Of a DNA stretch of 60,385 nucleotides, positions 28,327 to 37,605 are shown piece by piece. Source of the stretch: Alphaproteobacteria bacterium 41-28 (lineage in GTDB: Bacteria; Pseudomonadota; Alphaproteobacteria; UBA9655); NCBI GenBank assembly GCA_001897795.1, contig MKUL01000048.1, positions 1 through 60,385 of the forward strand. The letters run 5' to 3'. Made by a program: the position numbers and the translations under genes. Under the pieces are notes generated by a model, which searched no databases, was not told the DNA's origin, and was given only the letters and a program-made list of their open reading frames with translations. Each line of letters starts with the position of its first letter. Position 1 is the stretch's first letter.

Positions 28327-28656
28327 ATGCAGAAAAAATGTATCCTTATAGGAATTGCTCTGTTCATAACCTTATTGAATTCATTGAGCATGCAAGCATC
28401 GGCAACTATCGTTAGAAATGTAACAGGATTTCCGGTCAAGGTTACCATTCATCTTCGTAACAAAGGGGTGGGACCTGAAACAACTCTACAGTCTGAGAAA
28501 ATTATCGAGGTTGCAGGAGATATTGTAAAAATCGACGTTTCTCCTTCTGGCACTCAACCGTCGATAAAACCGGTGGTTTGTGATGGCGTATTCAGTGACA
28601 ATGCTATAGATATAAGTCTTAAAGAGGGAAGTGACAACGTAATCGTTTGTAAGTAG
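28327..28656 (+). CDS. Small secreted protein with NxTGFP motif
   Basis: 109 residues: signal peptide (MQKKCILIGIALFITLLNSL, cleavage near ASA), then IVRNVTGFPVKVTIHLRNKG and a beta-rich domain with two cysteines (VVCDG, IVCK). The N-x-T-G-F-P-(V/F/L)-(K/R)-V motif also occurs in the middle of both F-box proteins just downstream and, weaker, at 13113. AGGAGG nine bases upstream of the ATG. Likely a stand-alone copy of the domain those effectors carry; function unknown. Confidence 0.65.
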   Translation: MQKKCILIGIALFITLLNSLSMQASATIVRNVTGFPVKVTIHLRNKGVGPETTLQSEKIIEVAGDIVKIDVSPSGTQPSIKPVVCDGVFSDNAIDISLKEGSDNVIVCK

Positions 28657-28779
28657 ATTTGGGCTAAATATAGCAATTTTTTTGCATCTTTAATATTTTT
28701 TTCTTGAAATATTTTTTAATACGTATTATTTATAAAGTCTAATACATTTTTTGTGTTTTTAAATTAATGAGGCTTTAAT

Positions 28780-29712
28780 ATGAATATTCGCAAGTTTCTT
28801 TTTTTCACATTGGTTGCTGGAATCAATGTTCTTACTTATTCTTTACCTTCCAGGGCGATGGAGGAAGATGTAGACCCAGGAGCAAGACAAACTTCTTTAA
28901 GCCATCTCCCAAATGAACTGCATGACTTAATCGTAAGTAATCTTCGGATAAAGGAATTAGGTGTTTTGGCTTCCGTCGATAAATACTGGAACGCTGTTGC
29001 CGAGAAGGATGAGTCTTGGAGAGGAATTGCAGTCCGTGAACTTATTTTAGATTCAGAAGAAGTTCAGGAAAAAGAGGGATTGAAAGCACTGGTTAAGAAA
29101 GTCGTTAGCTCACCCATCGTTATGCAAGTTAAAAATGCTACTGGATTCCCTTTTCGGGTTAGGCCAGAGGTTGTCGTTACTCATGGTCCTTCTGTTGAAG
29201 CAATAAATAAATGGAATAATATGGAGCTTTCAGATCGCTTTCCTTCGACCGTTGGGCAAACATTGATTATATTGCCTCCAAGAAAACTTGAGGATGGACA
29301 ATATATAACAATTAGGCAGGGTGAAATTGAAGATCGGGTTTTAACTCAAATAAAGAAAAAGAAAGATGAAAATACAGACATAAGTGCTGATGAAATTGAG
29401 GGATCGGGTCAATCTCCTGCACAGAATGACTCTTCAGTTTATACTCTAGCATCAATGAATCTTCGCCTTGGAAAAACTGGAAAAGAGCCATTATCTACAC
29501 GACTTAAAAATGATGAAGGTACAGAGATAAATGTTGATGAAATGATGGAATCTGTTTCATCTCCTGCACAGAATGATTTTTCATTTTATACTGGAAGAGA
29601 GTTAAACTTAAAACCGGTGATTGTTAATTTCTATCCTGATACAGAATATAAGTATAATATGATTCCCAGATCTTCTGGTTACGTTCCTCTTAAGATAGTA
29701 TCAGATGAGTAA
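28780..29712 (+). CDS. Secreted F-box protein 1
   Basis: 310 residues. After a signal peptide (MNIRKFLFFTLVAGINVLTY, cleavage near RAM) residues about 39-84 read as a full F-box: SHLPNELHDLIVSNL, IKELGVLASVDKYWNAVAE, ESWRGIAV, with the Leu-Pro, Leu, Val-x-K-x-W and Trp positions conserved. A second domain starts VMQVKNATGFPFRVRPEVVV (about residue 114). F-box domains recruit host SCF ubiquitin ligases and occur in bacterial effectors of amoeba-associated species. The tail holds an internal repeat with SPAQNDxSxYT seen twice. Confidence 0.8.
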   Translation: MNIRKFLFFTLVAGINVLTYSLPSRAMEEDVDPGARQTSLSHLPNELHDLIVSNLRIKELGVLASVDKYWNAVAEKDESWRGIAVRELILDSEEVQEKEGLKALVKKVVSSPIVMQVKNATGFPFRVRPEVVVTHGPSVEAINKWNNMELSDRFPSTVGQTLIILPPRKLEDGQYITIRQGEIEDRVLTQIKKKKDENTDISADEIEGSGQSPAQNDSSVYTLASMNLRLGKTGKEPLSTRLKNDEGTEINVDEMMESVSSPAQNDFSFYTGRELNLKPVIVNFYPDTEYKYNMIPRSSGYVPLKIVSDE

Positions 29713-29723
29713 TTAGAAAATGT

Positions 29724-29760
29724 AAAAGAGAAAGGTCAATGTGGGCCTTTCTCTTTTTTT
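29724..29760 (+). terminator. Rho-independent terminator after F-box 1
   Basis: AAAAGAGAAAGGTC and GGGCCTTTCTCTTTTTTT form a strong stem ending in a T run. Nearly the same structure follows the paralogue at 31177-31212, so gene and terminator were duplicated together. Confidence 0.85.
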
Positions 29761-29932
29761 AATCACTGCATGAAATAACTCGCCACTCTCATAAGCTTGT
29801 AAGTCACTTTTCATTATTCAGAATGAGTCCACATGCTTGCAATTTTTATAATTTTCCGTCCGCGAGTATTTTTCGTATGAATAATATTCCACCCTACTGG
29901 TTCAATACTTAAATAACTTACCATCCCTCCAC

Positions 29933-30079
29933 GGCGTCATTCCCGCGAAAGCGGGAACCCAGGAAAAATGTTTAACAACAGAAGTTTATATGAAATTTTT
30001 TGTTAAAGAAGCAACAACCCAAAAAACATTCGTTTTGTTTCAAATACTTTCCTGGGTTCCCGCTTTCGCGGGAATGACG
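29933..30079. repeat. Palindromic repeat, family B copy 1
   Basis: Inverted ends CGTCATTCCCGCGAAAGCGG and CCGCTTTCGCGGGAATGACG, followed inward by GAACCCAGG / CCTGGGTTC, about 85 bases apart. The rest of the 29761-30376 gap shows no gene. Confidence 0.85.
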
Positions 30080-30376
30080 AATCGGGAGCACAAAATATGA
30101 CCATTGATTTAAGAATTTCAGCACTACCATTTTAACTCAGAGTCCGGCGTGCATTCCTCAAGTGAAGTTTCTAATCCTTTCTTCAGATCTTCATACAGAC
30201 CGGGGACCACCTATTTGTTTTATTATTCATAGTTGTATATAGGAAGATCGCCAAAGATTATCAAAAAAACTTCCACAATGCAAATATTTGTTGTAAATAC
30301 TAAAAAATTTATTATATTAGAAACATTAGAAATATAAAAATGTTGTTATTAAATTTAAAACGGAAGGATTGTTTAT

Positions 30377-31165
30377 ATGAATATTCGTAAGTTTCTTTTT
30401 TTCACATTGGTAACTGGAATCAACCTTCTTGCTTATCCTTTATCTTCCTTGGCGATGGAGGCAGAAGCAGAAGAAGAAGAAAAAACTTCTTTAAGGCATC
30501 TCCCATATGAACTGCATGGGCTTATCGTAGGCGATTGCGGCGCAAGGGAGTTAGGTACCTTGGCTTCAGTCAGTAAATATTGGAAAACAGTTGCTGAAAA
30601 GGATGAATTTTGGAGAAGAATTGCAGTAGATGAAGGTATTTTCGATTCAGAAGACGTTCAAGAAAAAAAGGGATTGAAAGCACTGGTTAAGAAAGACGTT
30701 ACCTCACCCATCGTTATACAAGTTAAAAATGCTACCAGGTTCCCTCTCCGCGTTAAGCCACAGTTCATTGTTATTCATGATTCTTCTGTTGAAGCAATAA
30801 ATGAATGGAAAAATAAGGCGGTTCAAGATCGCTTTCCTTCGACCGTTGGTGAAACATCGATTCAATTACCCAAAAGAAGCCTTGAGGTTGGAAAATATAT
30901 AATCATTAGGCAGTGGGAAATTGAAGAGCGTACTTTACCTCAACTAAAGAAAGAAAAAGAATTTGATGAAATCGCGAGATCTATCCCATCATCTTCTGCT
31001 GATAATGATTCTTTACATTATGTTCCAATATTCACGAATCTTAACGTTAAGAAATCTGGAGGACAGTTTAACCCTTTGAGGGTTCATTTACAGCCTGATA
31101 TAAAGAATAAGTATAAAATTACTTCAACTCCTTACTTTCCTTTTGAGATTGAATCAGACGAGTAA
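30377..31165 (+). CDS. Secreted F-box protein 2
   Basis: 262 residues, paralogue of the upstream gene with the same signal peptide start (MNIRKFLFFTLV), F-box (about residues 38-83: RHLPYELHGLIVG, RELGTLASVSKYWKTVAE, EFWRRIAV) and following domain (VIQVKNATRFPLRVKPQFIV). It lacks the roughly 45-residue repeat seen in the C-terminal part of copy 1. CGGAAGGA precedes the ATG. Probable host-targeted effector acting on the ubiquitin system; export beyond the periplasm would need a further route. Confidence 0.8.
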   Translation: MNIRKFLFFTLVTGINLLAYPLSSLAMEAEAEEEEKTSLRHLPYELHGLIVGDCGARELGTLASVSKYWKTVAEKDEFWRRIAVDEGIFDSEDVQEKKGLKALVKKDVTSPIVIQVKNATRFPLRVKPQFIVIHDSSVEAINEWKNKAVQDRFPSTVGETSIQLPKRSLEVGKYIIIRQWEIEERTLPQLKKEKEFDEIARSIPSSSADNDSLHYVPIFTNLNVKKSGGQFNPLRVHLQPDIKNKYKITSTPYFPFEIESDE

Positions 31166-31176
31166 TCAGAAAACGC

Positions 31177-31212
31177 AAAAGAAAAAGGCCTATTAGGGCC
31201 TTTCTCTTTTTT
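31177..31212 (+). terminator. Rho-independent terminator after F-box 2
   Basis: AAAAGAAAAAGGCC and GGGCCTTTCTCTTTTTT pair and end in six T. Same core as the terminator of F-box 1. Confidence 0.85.
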
Positions 31213-31218
31213 AATCTT

Positions 31219-32529
31219 CTAAGGCCTCGAAAAAGGAATCCGAGAAATCCACCAAACGGCTGGAATAGATGATAGGATGATGACTACGAGCCAGGCTGTC
31301 CATCCAAAAAAGTCAATAATAAGGCCAGCCAGAGGAGTGGCAAATACGCGACTTAGTTCGGCAAAAGAAGTGAGCAAAGCCAACTGAGTCGCAGCAAATC
31401 TTAAGGAACAGCACGTCAGTTGATAGGAAAAGAAAGCCGTCAGCGCTAAGCCACTACAAAAGCGCTCAATTCCGATCGTAAGGCATAAGAAGGAAATGTT
31501 AGCTCCGACTTGTGTTTGTAAAAGCAAAAGAAAAAAAGAAACACCTAGAACAAGGCCACCCCAGAAAAGAGTTTTTTTAAATCCATAGAGGCGTATACAG
31601 TATCCTCCGACAAATCCTCCCAAAATTGTGGATACAAGACCAAAGACTTTTTCAACTGCGCTGATTTGCCCAAAAGTAAACCCTAGGTCCACAAAAAAGA
31701 GAGTTTTCATCATGGATAAAAGGTTATCGGGTAAACGGTAAATTAGCATAAAGACAAGGATAGAAAGCCAGCCTTTTTGGTTTATAAAATCTTTAAAAGG
31801 ACCTATGAGGGCATAACGGATCCATTCCCAGGGCTTTGCGAAGGAATGGGTATGCTGCTGGTCAACGCGGTCTGGTTCTTTTATGATCAAAACGGCGATG
31901 ATTCCAATAAGCATGAGAAGAGAAATGAAGAGATAGACTTCTTTCCATGATAGGAATGTGGCTAAATAAAGGGCTCCTGCCCCTCCTGTGAGGATAGCCA
32001 TCCGAAAACCAAAAATACCCATACTCTCACCAATACCCCAATCCCGAGAGTCTAACGTTTCCATTTGGTAGGCAAGAAGGAGAATATGCTGGCTTGCGGC
32101 AGAAATCGTAACCAAAAATCCGCATGCCACAAATGCCTTGAGATTGAGGATGGGATCAAGGGATATCATTGCTATAAGTCCCGCAATGCCGGCGATTTGG
32201 ACGAGACAAAGCCAACTGCGTCGCTGCCCTAAGGATTTTTTCAAAAAGGGGAGGGGAACGTGATCTAAAATGGGTGCCCAAAGAAATTTAATGGCATAGG
32301 GAAGATGGAGGAGGCCAAAAAGACCAATGGACGCATAATTTAGACCGTAACTTTGTAGCCAAACCGCTAACGTCTTTGAGGTTAAAAGAAGAGGCAGGCC
32401 ATTAGCGTAAGCAATACATCCGATTGCCAAAACGCGTGGATCTATATATTGGCGGAGGATATCAATTCCGTCGTTTAATAAGGGTATATTTCTGGATTTC
32501 TCTTGCCGCGGCGTAGCCTGGGTGGTCAT
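31219..32529 (-). CDS. ampG: AmpG-like muropeptide permease
   Basis: About 436 residues with twelve hydrophobic helices. GCIAYANGLPLLLTSKTLAV, the FLWAPILDHV loop and the KSLGQRRSWL motif are typical of AmpG, which imports GlcNAc-anhydroMurNAc peptides for recycling. CGGAG seven bases upstream supports ATG 32529 over the in-frame ATG at 32556. It pairs logically with Slt (which releases the substrate) and AmgK/MurU in this window. Confidence 0.8.
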   Translation of the reverse strand: MTTQATPRQEKSRNIPLLNDGIDILRQYIDPRVLAIGCIAYANGLPLLLTSKTLAVWLQSYGLNYASIGLFGLLHLPYAIKFLWAPILDHVPLPFLKKSLGQRRSWLCLVQIAGIAGLIAMISLDPILNLKAFVACGFLVTISAASQHILLLAYQMETLDSRDWGIGESMGIFGFRMAILTGGAGALYLATFLSWKEVYLFISLLMLIGIIAVLIIKEPDRVDQQHTHSFAKPWEWIRYALIGPFKDFINQKGWLSILVFMLIYRLPDNLLSMMKTLFFVDLGFTFGQISAVEKVFGLVSTILGGFVGGYCIRLYGFKKTLFWGGLVLGVSFFLLLLQTQVGANISFLCLTIGIERFCSGLALTAFFSYQLTCCSLRFAATQLALLTSFAELSRVFATPLAGLIIDFFGWTAWLVVIILSSIPAVWWISRIPFSRP

Positions 32530-32557
32530 TGTGAAACTCCGTAGGAGCTGATGCAAT

Positions 32558-32739
32558 CTAGTACAGTAATCATTTTATTTTGTTAAATTTCCAGTTATAA
32601 CCCATTCACCTAGACCCCTCACCCGCCGCCTCGCGGCGACCTCTCCCACAAGGGGAGAGGTGATTCAAGTGCTGGCTACCTTACCTCTCCCCTTGTGGGA
32701 GATGTCGCCACGCTCGGAGCAAGTGGCGGGTGAGGGGGC
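32558..32739. repeat. MITE-like repeat, family C copy 2
   Basis: The left end CTAGTACAGTAAT matches the copy at 20274-20485 in reverse orientation. The core is CGACCTCTCCCACAAGGGGA with its inverse and CACCCGCC/GGCGGGTG. The right end is cut off at the dnaN stop codon, so the whole ampG-dnaN gap is repeat. Confidence 0.85.
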
Positions 32740-33891
32740 TTATACACGCATCGGCATTAGAACATACAGGGCCGAGCTATCGTTCGCATCTTTGGCAATG
32801 ATCGCTTGAGTTTCATCACCGATGAGAAACTGTAACGTTTCACTTGAAATTTGTTGAGTTACATCCAAAATATACCGGGCATTAAAGCCAAAATCAATAG
32901 GTTCACCCGTATACTTAACTTCGAGTTCCTCAACAGCATTCCCCGTTTCACTGCTGTGAGCAGAAATGACCATTGTCATTCCTTCAACTCGTAACTTTAC
33001 AGGACGCAACTTATCTGTCGACATAATCGAAATGCGGTCAACAGTGTCTGCAAAGGCTTTTGCATTAACTTCTAGAACTTTATCATTGCTAAAGGGGATA
33101 ACATTTTCATAGGCTGGGAATTTGCCTTCAATGAGACGAGAAATAAGAATGGACGAAGCAACGACAAATCGAACTTGATTTTCTGACAAAGAAATGGTGA
33201 CTTCTTCTGCCTTCTCATCAATCAGTTTTCGAATCTCATGGATGGTTTTACGAGAAATAATGACTTGAGGCATTTTCGATGCTTCAGAGGGGAGTTCGAC
33301 TTGGGCTTGGGCGAGACGTAGCCCATCCGTTGCAACGGCTCTTAAAAACCCATCTGGTGTTGCATGAAAGCATATTCCGTTGAGATAATAACGTGTTTCC
33401 TCAAAGGACATGGAAAAGCGAGTTTTGTCAATGAGGCGAGAGAGTTCTGCTGCATGAATCTTAAAGGTGCAGGGGAGCTCATTTGTGATGATGGAGGGAA
33501 AATCAAGAGGAGGGAGACAGGCGAAATTATAGCTTGAGCGGCCAGATTGCAAATGGAGAGTCGCCCCATCATCCGTTGATTTTAACTCAATTTCAGACCC
33601 ATCTGGGAGTTTTCGTACGATTTCAAATAGAAGATGGGCAGAAACAGTCGTTCTTCCTTCGGCTTTAATATGGGCGGGTAGGGTTTCAATGAAGGCAATT
33701 TCCAGATCTGTTGCCGTAATTTTTAAAGTATTCCCTTGGGCCTCGAGAAGAATATGGGCTAGAATTGGAACGGTATTTCGTCGCTCGACAACCCCTTGGC
33801 AATGGCCTAAGGCTTTTAATAGAGACATTTTTTCCACGACCAAATGAATTGGTTTAGGGTCGAGTAGAGGTAAGGATTCAGCTGTTATCAT
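32740..33891 (-). CDS. dnaN: DNA polymerase III beta sliding clamp
   Basis: About 383 residues. SLLKALGHCQGVVERRNTVPILAHILLEA, FACLPPLDFPSI and the C-terminal YVLMPMRV are canonical. It encircles DNA and tethers polymerase III. GGAGG seven bases before ATG 33891 sets the start, one base after the dnaA stop; an ATG at 33933 would run into dnaA. An N-terminal extension of about 15-20 residues (MITAESLPLLDPKP) is longer than usual. The stop codon abuts a palindromic repeat. Confidence 0.96.
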   Translation of the reverse strand: MITAESLPLLDPKPIHLVVEKMSLLKALGHCQGVVERRNTVPILAHILLEAQGNTLKITATDLEIAFIETLPAHIKAEGRTTVSAHLLFEIVRKLPDGSEIELKSTDDGATLHLQSGRSSYNFACLPPLDFPSIITNELPCTFKIHAAELSRLIDKTRFSMSFEETRYYLNGICFHATPDGFLRAVATDGLRLAQAQVELPSEASKMPQVIISRKTIHEIRKLIDEKAEEVTISLSENQVRFVVASSILISRLIEGKFPAYENVIPFSNDKVLEVNAKAFADTVDRISIMSTDKLRPVKLRVEGMTMVISAHSSETGNAVEELEVKYTGEPIDFGFNARYILDVTQQISSETLQFLIGDETQAIIAKDANDSSALYVLMPMRV

Positions 33892-33892
33892 T

Positions 33893-35230
33893 TTAACCCT
33901 CCAGCATTTGACGTAGTAATTCGATATCTTCACACATATTTTTTTCCTCTCCCATCAGTTCTTCAATTTTTCTGACGGCATGGATGACAGTTGTATGATC
34001 ACGGCCTCCAAATTTTCGTCCAATTTCAGGTAAAGATCGCGGAGTGAGTTGTTTAGCAAGATACATGGCAACTTGCCGAGGCCGAGCGACTGTCCGAGCT
34101 CTTCGCGGAGAATGCATATCGGAAACGCGAACACTATAATATTCCGCAACTTTCTTTTGAATTTCGTCAATGGTCACACGCCGATCATTCGCACGCAATA
34201 AATCCCTTAGGACTTCTTGAGTTGAATCAAGAGTGATATCCCGTCCTACAAGGGTCGAATGAGCCACAACGCGAGTTAAAGCTCCTTCAAGTTCTCGGAC
34301 ATTAGAAGAGATTTTGTAGGCCAAAAATTCAAGCACTTTTTGGGGAACGCTTGCCTCCATTTGTTCTGCCTTAGCTTGGAGTATTCCAAGACGAAGCTCG
34401 TATGTCGTTGGATGAATGTCGGCAACAAGTCCTCCACCCAACCGCGATTTAAGGCGCTCTTCCATGCCTTCCATGTCTGATGGGGATTTATCAGCGGAAA
34501 TAATAATTTGGCGATTCTGGTCAACCAGGGCGTTAAAGGTATGAAAAAATTCTTCTTGAGTTGAATCTTTACCGCTAATGAATTGAACATCGTCAATCAT
34601 TAAAACATCCACAGAACGGAATTGATCCTTAAATGCAACCGTATCCTTAAAACGCAAGGCGCGTACAAACTGATACATGAATTTTTCTGCGGACAGGTAA
34701 ATAACTTTTCGTTTGGGATGACACTTTTTAATTTGCCAAGCAATTGCATGCATGAGATGGGTTTTTCCAAGTCCCACGCCACCATATAAGAAGAGAGGAT
34801 TAAAGGTAACGGTTTCAGATTCAGCTACCTTCCGTGCGGCAGCATGGGCAAGTTCATTGGGTTTTCCGACGATAAAGTTCTCAAATGTAAAGCGAGCATC
34901 GAGATTTGAAACAATTTCTGGTAAGTCTAATAAAGGCTGGTCTGGCTGTTTTTTTTTCTCGTTAGCTCCTCCTACAATAACATCTAATTGACGGACGTTA
35001 TCATTTTCACTCTGGAACAGGGCTTTAACACGTTCAGCATAATTATTGCTAACCCAATCCCGCATAAAGGCATTTGGAGCGGCAAGGCGTATACGTCCTT
35101 CCTGATGATCAACGACAGATAACGGCTTGAGCCAAGAGGAATAGGTGGCTTCACCATATTCTTCAAGAAGCCGAGCTTGAATGCGTTCCCATTGCTCCTC
35201 AAGATCATTTTGTATTGCAGTGTGCCCCAT
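33893..35230 (-). CDS. dnaA: Chromosomal replication initiator DnaA
   Basis: 445 residues. Domain III shows the AAA+ Walker [15 protein letters not shown], Walker [14 protein letters not shown] and sensor blocks; domain IV shows the DNA-binding signature [23 protein letters not shown]. Domain I ([24 protein letters not shown]) is complete. It is directly followed by dnaN and preceded by rpsT, an order common in Alphaproteobacteria. Confidence 0.97.
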   Translation of the reverse strand: MGHTAIQNDLEEQWERIQARLLEEYGEATYSSWLKPLSVVDHQEGRIRLAAPNAFMRDWVSNNYAERVKALFQSENDNVRQLDVIVGGANEKKKQPDQPLLDLPEIVSNLDARFTFENFIVGKPNELAHAAARKVAESETVTFNPLFLYGGVGLGKTHLMHAIAWQIKKCHPKRKVIYLSAEKFMYQFVRALRFKDTVAFKDQFRSVDVLMIDDVQFISGKDSTQEEFFHTFNALVDQNRQIIISADKSPSDMEGMEERLKSRLGGGLVADIHPTTYELRLGILQAKAEQMEASVPQKVLEFLAYKISSNVRELEGALTRVVAHSTLVGRDITLDSTQEVLRDLLRANDRRVTIDEIQKKVAEYYSVRVSDMHSPRRARTVARPRQVAMYLAKQLTPRSLPEIGRKFGGRDHTTVIHAVRKIEELMGEEKNMCEDIELLRQMLEG

Positions 35231-35320
35231 TCGTAAGCCTATTGCCCTGGTTGTAAGTCAAAAATATAGTTTATGGGACTTGAAAAAGCCCATGACCGTT
35301 TCCGTTCTTTGCTGATATTC

Positions 35321-35414
35321 ACCCGCCGAAGCGTCATCCGCCTTCGCCAAGGCTTCGGCGGATACCCGCCTGGCCCTACCTCAAAAATACACATGCGGCT
35401 ATGCGTAGGCGGGT
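35321..35414. repeat. Palindromic repeat between rpsT and dnaA
   Basis: Outer ACCCGCC / GGCGGGT with an inner hairpin of ATCCGCC-TTCGCCAAGGCTTCGG-CGGAT. It is the only structure in the 202-base rpsT-dnaA gap; no cluster of DnaA boxes is seen there. Confidence 0.7.
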
Positions 35415-35432
35415 AATCTAATATCTTGTTAT

Positions 35433-35696
35433 TTAAGCAAGTTTTGCAACGCGTGCATTGAGTCTCGATATTTTACGAGCTGCCGTATTTCGATGCAAGA
35501 CCCCTTTTGTGACTCCACGCATAATCTCTGGCTGCGCCGATTTAAGGGCGGTTTGAGCCGTTTCTTTGTTACCTGAAGTGATAGCTTCTTCTACTTTTTT
35601 TATAAAGGTTCTGATACGAGAGATTCGTGAATGGTTAAGCAGGGTTTGTTTCGCATCCCTTCGAATCCTCTTCAATGCTGACTTATGTTGTGCCAT
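35433..35696 (-). CDS. rpsT: 30S ribosomal protein S20
   Basis: 87 residues: [23 protein letters not shown], the KVEEAI helix and [22 protein letters not shown] are diagnostic. S20 binds the 5' domain of 16S rRNA early in assembly. Located upstream of dnaA on the same strand. Confidence 0.97.
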   Translation of the reverse strand: MAQHKSALKRIRRDAKQTLLNHSRISRIRTFIKKVEEAITSGNKETAQTALKSAQPEIMRGVTKGVLHRNTAARKISRLNARVAKLA

Positions 35697-35714
35697 AATA
35701 ATCCTTGGTTATAT

Positions 35715-35723
35715 TTATCCACA
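35715..35723 (+). promoter_or_regulatory. Perfect DnaA box
   Basis: TTATCCACA matches the consensus DnaA-binding nonamer exactly, between the divergent rpsT and L,D-transpeptidase genes. A single box fits a regulatory site for DnaA better than an origin. Confidence 0.55.
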
Positions 35724-35795
35724 GTGTGTTAGATGAGTTATAGCTCACTCTCAAAGCACCGTCAACAGGTGGCTTTGGCCATTAAAGAGGGAATA

Positions 35796-37076
35796 ATGAC
35801 AAAGAAGTTCGGCTATTTTATTATTATTTTGAACATGATCTTAAGTGTTGCTTACGCATTACCTAACCCTGCGCAAGATCCGCGAGTGCAAAAAGTTTAT
35901 GAGCAGTTACAAGGCCAGATGATCTGGATTAAGAATGGTGAATGGACTCCCTATGCACAAACCGTTCTTAAGACTCTGTCCCATGCTGAGGAAGAGGGCT
36001 TGTGGCCCGAAGATTATACTCCTTTTGTTGAAACTCTTCAAAATGCTGATCTAAGTTCGGAGGAAATCCAAAAACAGGCGGAGGGACTTCTTACTCTTGT
36101 GGCACTAAATTATATTTCAGATATGAAAGGAGGGCGTCTCAGGAACTGCATGTTTAAAAGCATTTCTGTAAAACCACCTTCCATTGATGAAGCAGAGCTT
36201 TTAACAAGCTATGTGTCCCAAGGCAATCCAGGTGGCTGGATTTATGGTGTTGTTCCTTCTGGACCTGAATATAAACAACTCAAACAACTTTTAGCTGAAT
36301 ACCGTCAAAAACTCGAAAAGGGGAATAAGGGACCAAAGGCCTCTGCCCAGCAACGTATTCAATCAATCATTGTAAGTCTTGAGAAACAGAGGTGGTTTCC
36401 TAATCCTCTGCCGGCTCGCTATCTGCAAGTTAACGTTGCTGGTTTTTATTTAAAAGCCGTTGAGGGAGGCACACCAGTCTTCTACATGCCAATCATTGTA
36501 GGAAAAACAAACAAGAAAACTCCTGTTTTTCACGCTCCCATGAGGGAAATCATCTTTAACCCTTCCTGGCATGTTCCCCCGAGCATTGTTAAAGAGCTAT
36601 TGCCAAAGATTGGAAATAATCCTGGAGCTTTTGCTAGGAAAGGGTATCGCGTCACAAATGCAGGTTCGGGGGTTCGTATCGTCCAAAGTCCAGGGAATGG
36701 CAACGCCCTTGGCAAAATTCGCTTTACAATTGATAGCCCTTTTGCAATCTATTTGCATGGAACTCCACAACAAAACCTTTTTCGTAAGGTAAAAAGAGCC
36801 TTGAGTCATGGATGTATTCGCGTGGAAAATCCAGCTAAGCTTGCGGAGTTTGTGTTAAGCGATCCAAACTGGCCATTAGATCGCGTAAAGGCACAAGCCC
36901 AAGGATCAACAACGAGACGGGTTAAGCTTGACCAGCCCCTCCCGACTTACATAACATATTTTACCGTCTTCGAAAATGAGAACCAAAAAATGACCTTTGT
37001 GGAAGATGGATATGGTCAAGATAAACAAGTTTGGGCAGCTCTTGTAAAAGCCAAGAGAAATGTTCAAGCGCATTGA
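35796..37076 (+). CDS. L,D-transpeptidase (YkuD/YcbB type)
   Basis: About 426 residues from ATG 35796, which has GAGGGA upstream and yields a signal peptide (MTKKFGYFIIILNMILSVAYA). Residues about 30-200 form the YcbB-like scaffold. The YkuD catalytic domain shows FNPSWHVPPSI, YLHGTP and SHGCIRV (nucleophile about Cys340). It makes 3-3 peptide cross-links or attaches proteins to peptidoglycan in the periplasm. An ATG at 35733 in the same frame would bury the signal peptide. Confidence 0.9.
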   Translation: MTKKFGYFIIILNMILSVAYALPNPAQDPRVQKVYEQLQGQMIWIKNGEWTPYAQTVLKTLSHAEEEGLWPEDYTPFVETLQNADLSSEEIQKQAEGLLTLVALNYISDMKGGRLRNCMFKSISVKPPSIDEAELLTSYVSQGNPGGWIYGVVPSGPEYKQLKQLLAEYRQKLEKGNKGPKASAQQRIQSIIVSLEKQRWFPNPLPARYLQVNVAGFYLKAVEGGTPVFYMPIIVGKTNKKTPVFHAPMREIIFNPSWHVPPSIVKELLPKIGNNPGAFARKGYRVTNAGSGVRIVQSPGNGNALGKIRFTIDSPFAIYLHGTPQQNLFRKVKRALSHGCIRVENPAKLAEFVLSDPNWPLDRVKAQAQGSTTRRVKLDQPLPTYITYFTVFENENQKMTFVEDGYGQDKQVWAALVKAKRNVQAH

Positions 37077-37103
37077 AAATAATGGTTAAAGGGAGGAATT
37101 TGA

Positions 37104-37367
37104 ATGAATAAAACACCATTAATGATGACAGTTCTTGCTGCTTTTACGCTCATTACGACTGAAGACAGCCAAGCGAAGAGTATGAAAATGGAAAAATGCA
37201 AAATTAATGGACCTGATGGGAAAAGTATAATTAAAGCGCGTATGGCCGATTGTGCAAGCAGAACGACTTCTTGTGCAGGTGCTAACGAAGACGGAGATCC
37301 AAATGCTTGGATTTACCTTCCCAAAGGTGCTTGTGGTAAGATTAAGGGCGGGTGTGTTTGTAAGTGA
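37104..37367 (+). CDS. DUF2282 (bufferin-like) secreted Cys protein
   Basis: 87 residues: signal peptide (MNKTPLMMTVLAAFTLITTE, cleavage near SQA), then MEKCKI, a spacer, ADCASRTTSCAGANEDGDPN, AWIYLPKGACGKIKGGCVCK. This is the DUF2282 pattern: a Cys after MEK, a DCA/SCAG pair, W-x-Y-x-PKG-x-C-x-KI. In other bacteria such proteins (bufferins) are precursors of copper-binding peptides modified by a DUF692 enzyme, but none is encoded nearby. GGGAGG precedes the start; 27 bases after the transpeptidase stop. Confidence 0.65.
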   Translation: MNKTPLMMTVLAAFTLITTEDSQAKSMKMEKCKINGPDGKSIIKARMADCASRTTSCAGANEDGDPNAWIYLPKGACGKIKGGCVCK

Positions 37368-37419
37368 CCTGAGTCTTGGATAAGGAGTCATGTAAATACT
37401 CTTATTGATTTCGTAAGTG

Positions 37420-37605
37420 GTGTCATCCTTGGCAAGAAATGCTTTGTTTTCCAAAGGAAAACATTAGCAATTTCTTGGCCGAGGATCTATTTATAAACAG
37501 AGAATCTTGAACAATTTTTTCTTGAATATCTTGTCACAAGATCCTCAGCCAAGAAAAGCTAATGCCCGCTTCGCTAGGCAAAGCTTTTCTTGCCAAGGAT
37601 GACAC
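37420..37605. repeat. Palindromic repeat, family A copy 3
   Basis: Long form: GTGTCATCCTTGGCAAGAAA at the left and TTTCTTGCCAAGGATGACAC at the right, each joined to an inner hairpin (TTTTCCAAAGGAAAA; GCTTCGCTAGGCAAAGC), with GAGGATCT / AGATCCTC in the centre. Nothing else is seen in the 37368-37786 gap apart from an imperfect hairpin near 37701-37744. Confidence 0.85.

Noticed and set aside
35231..35432. oriC in the rpsT-dnaA gap
   Set aside because: Only a palindromic repeat is present; no cluster of DnaA boxes or AT-rich unwinding stretch.
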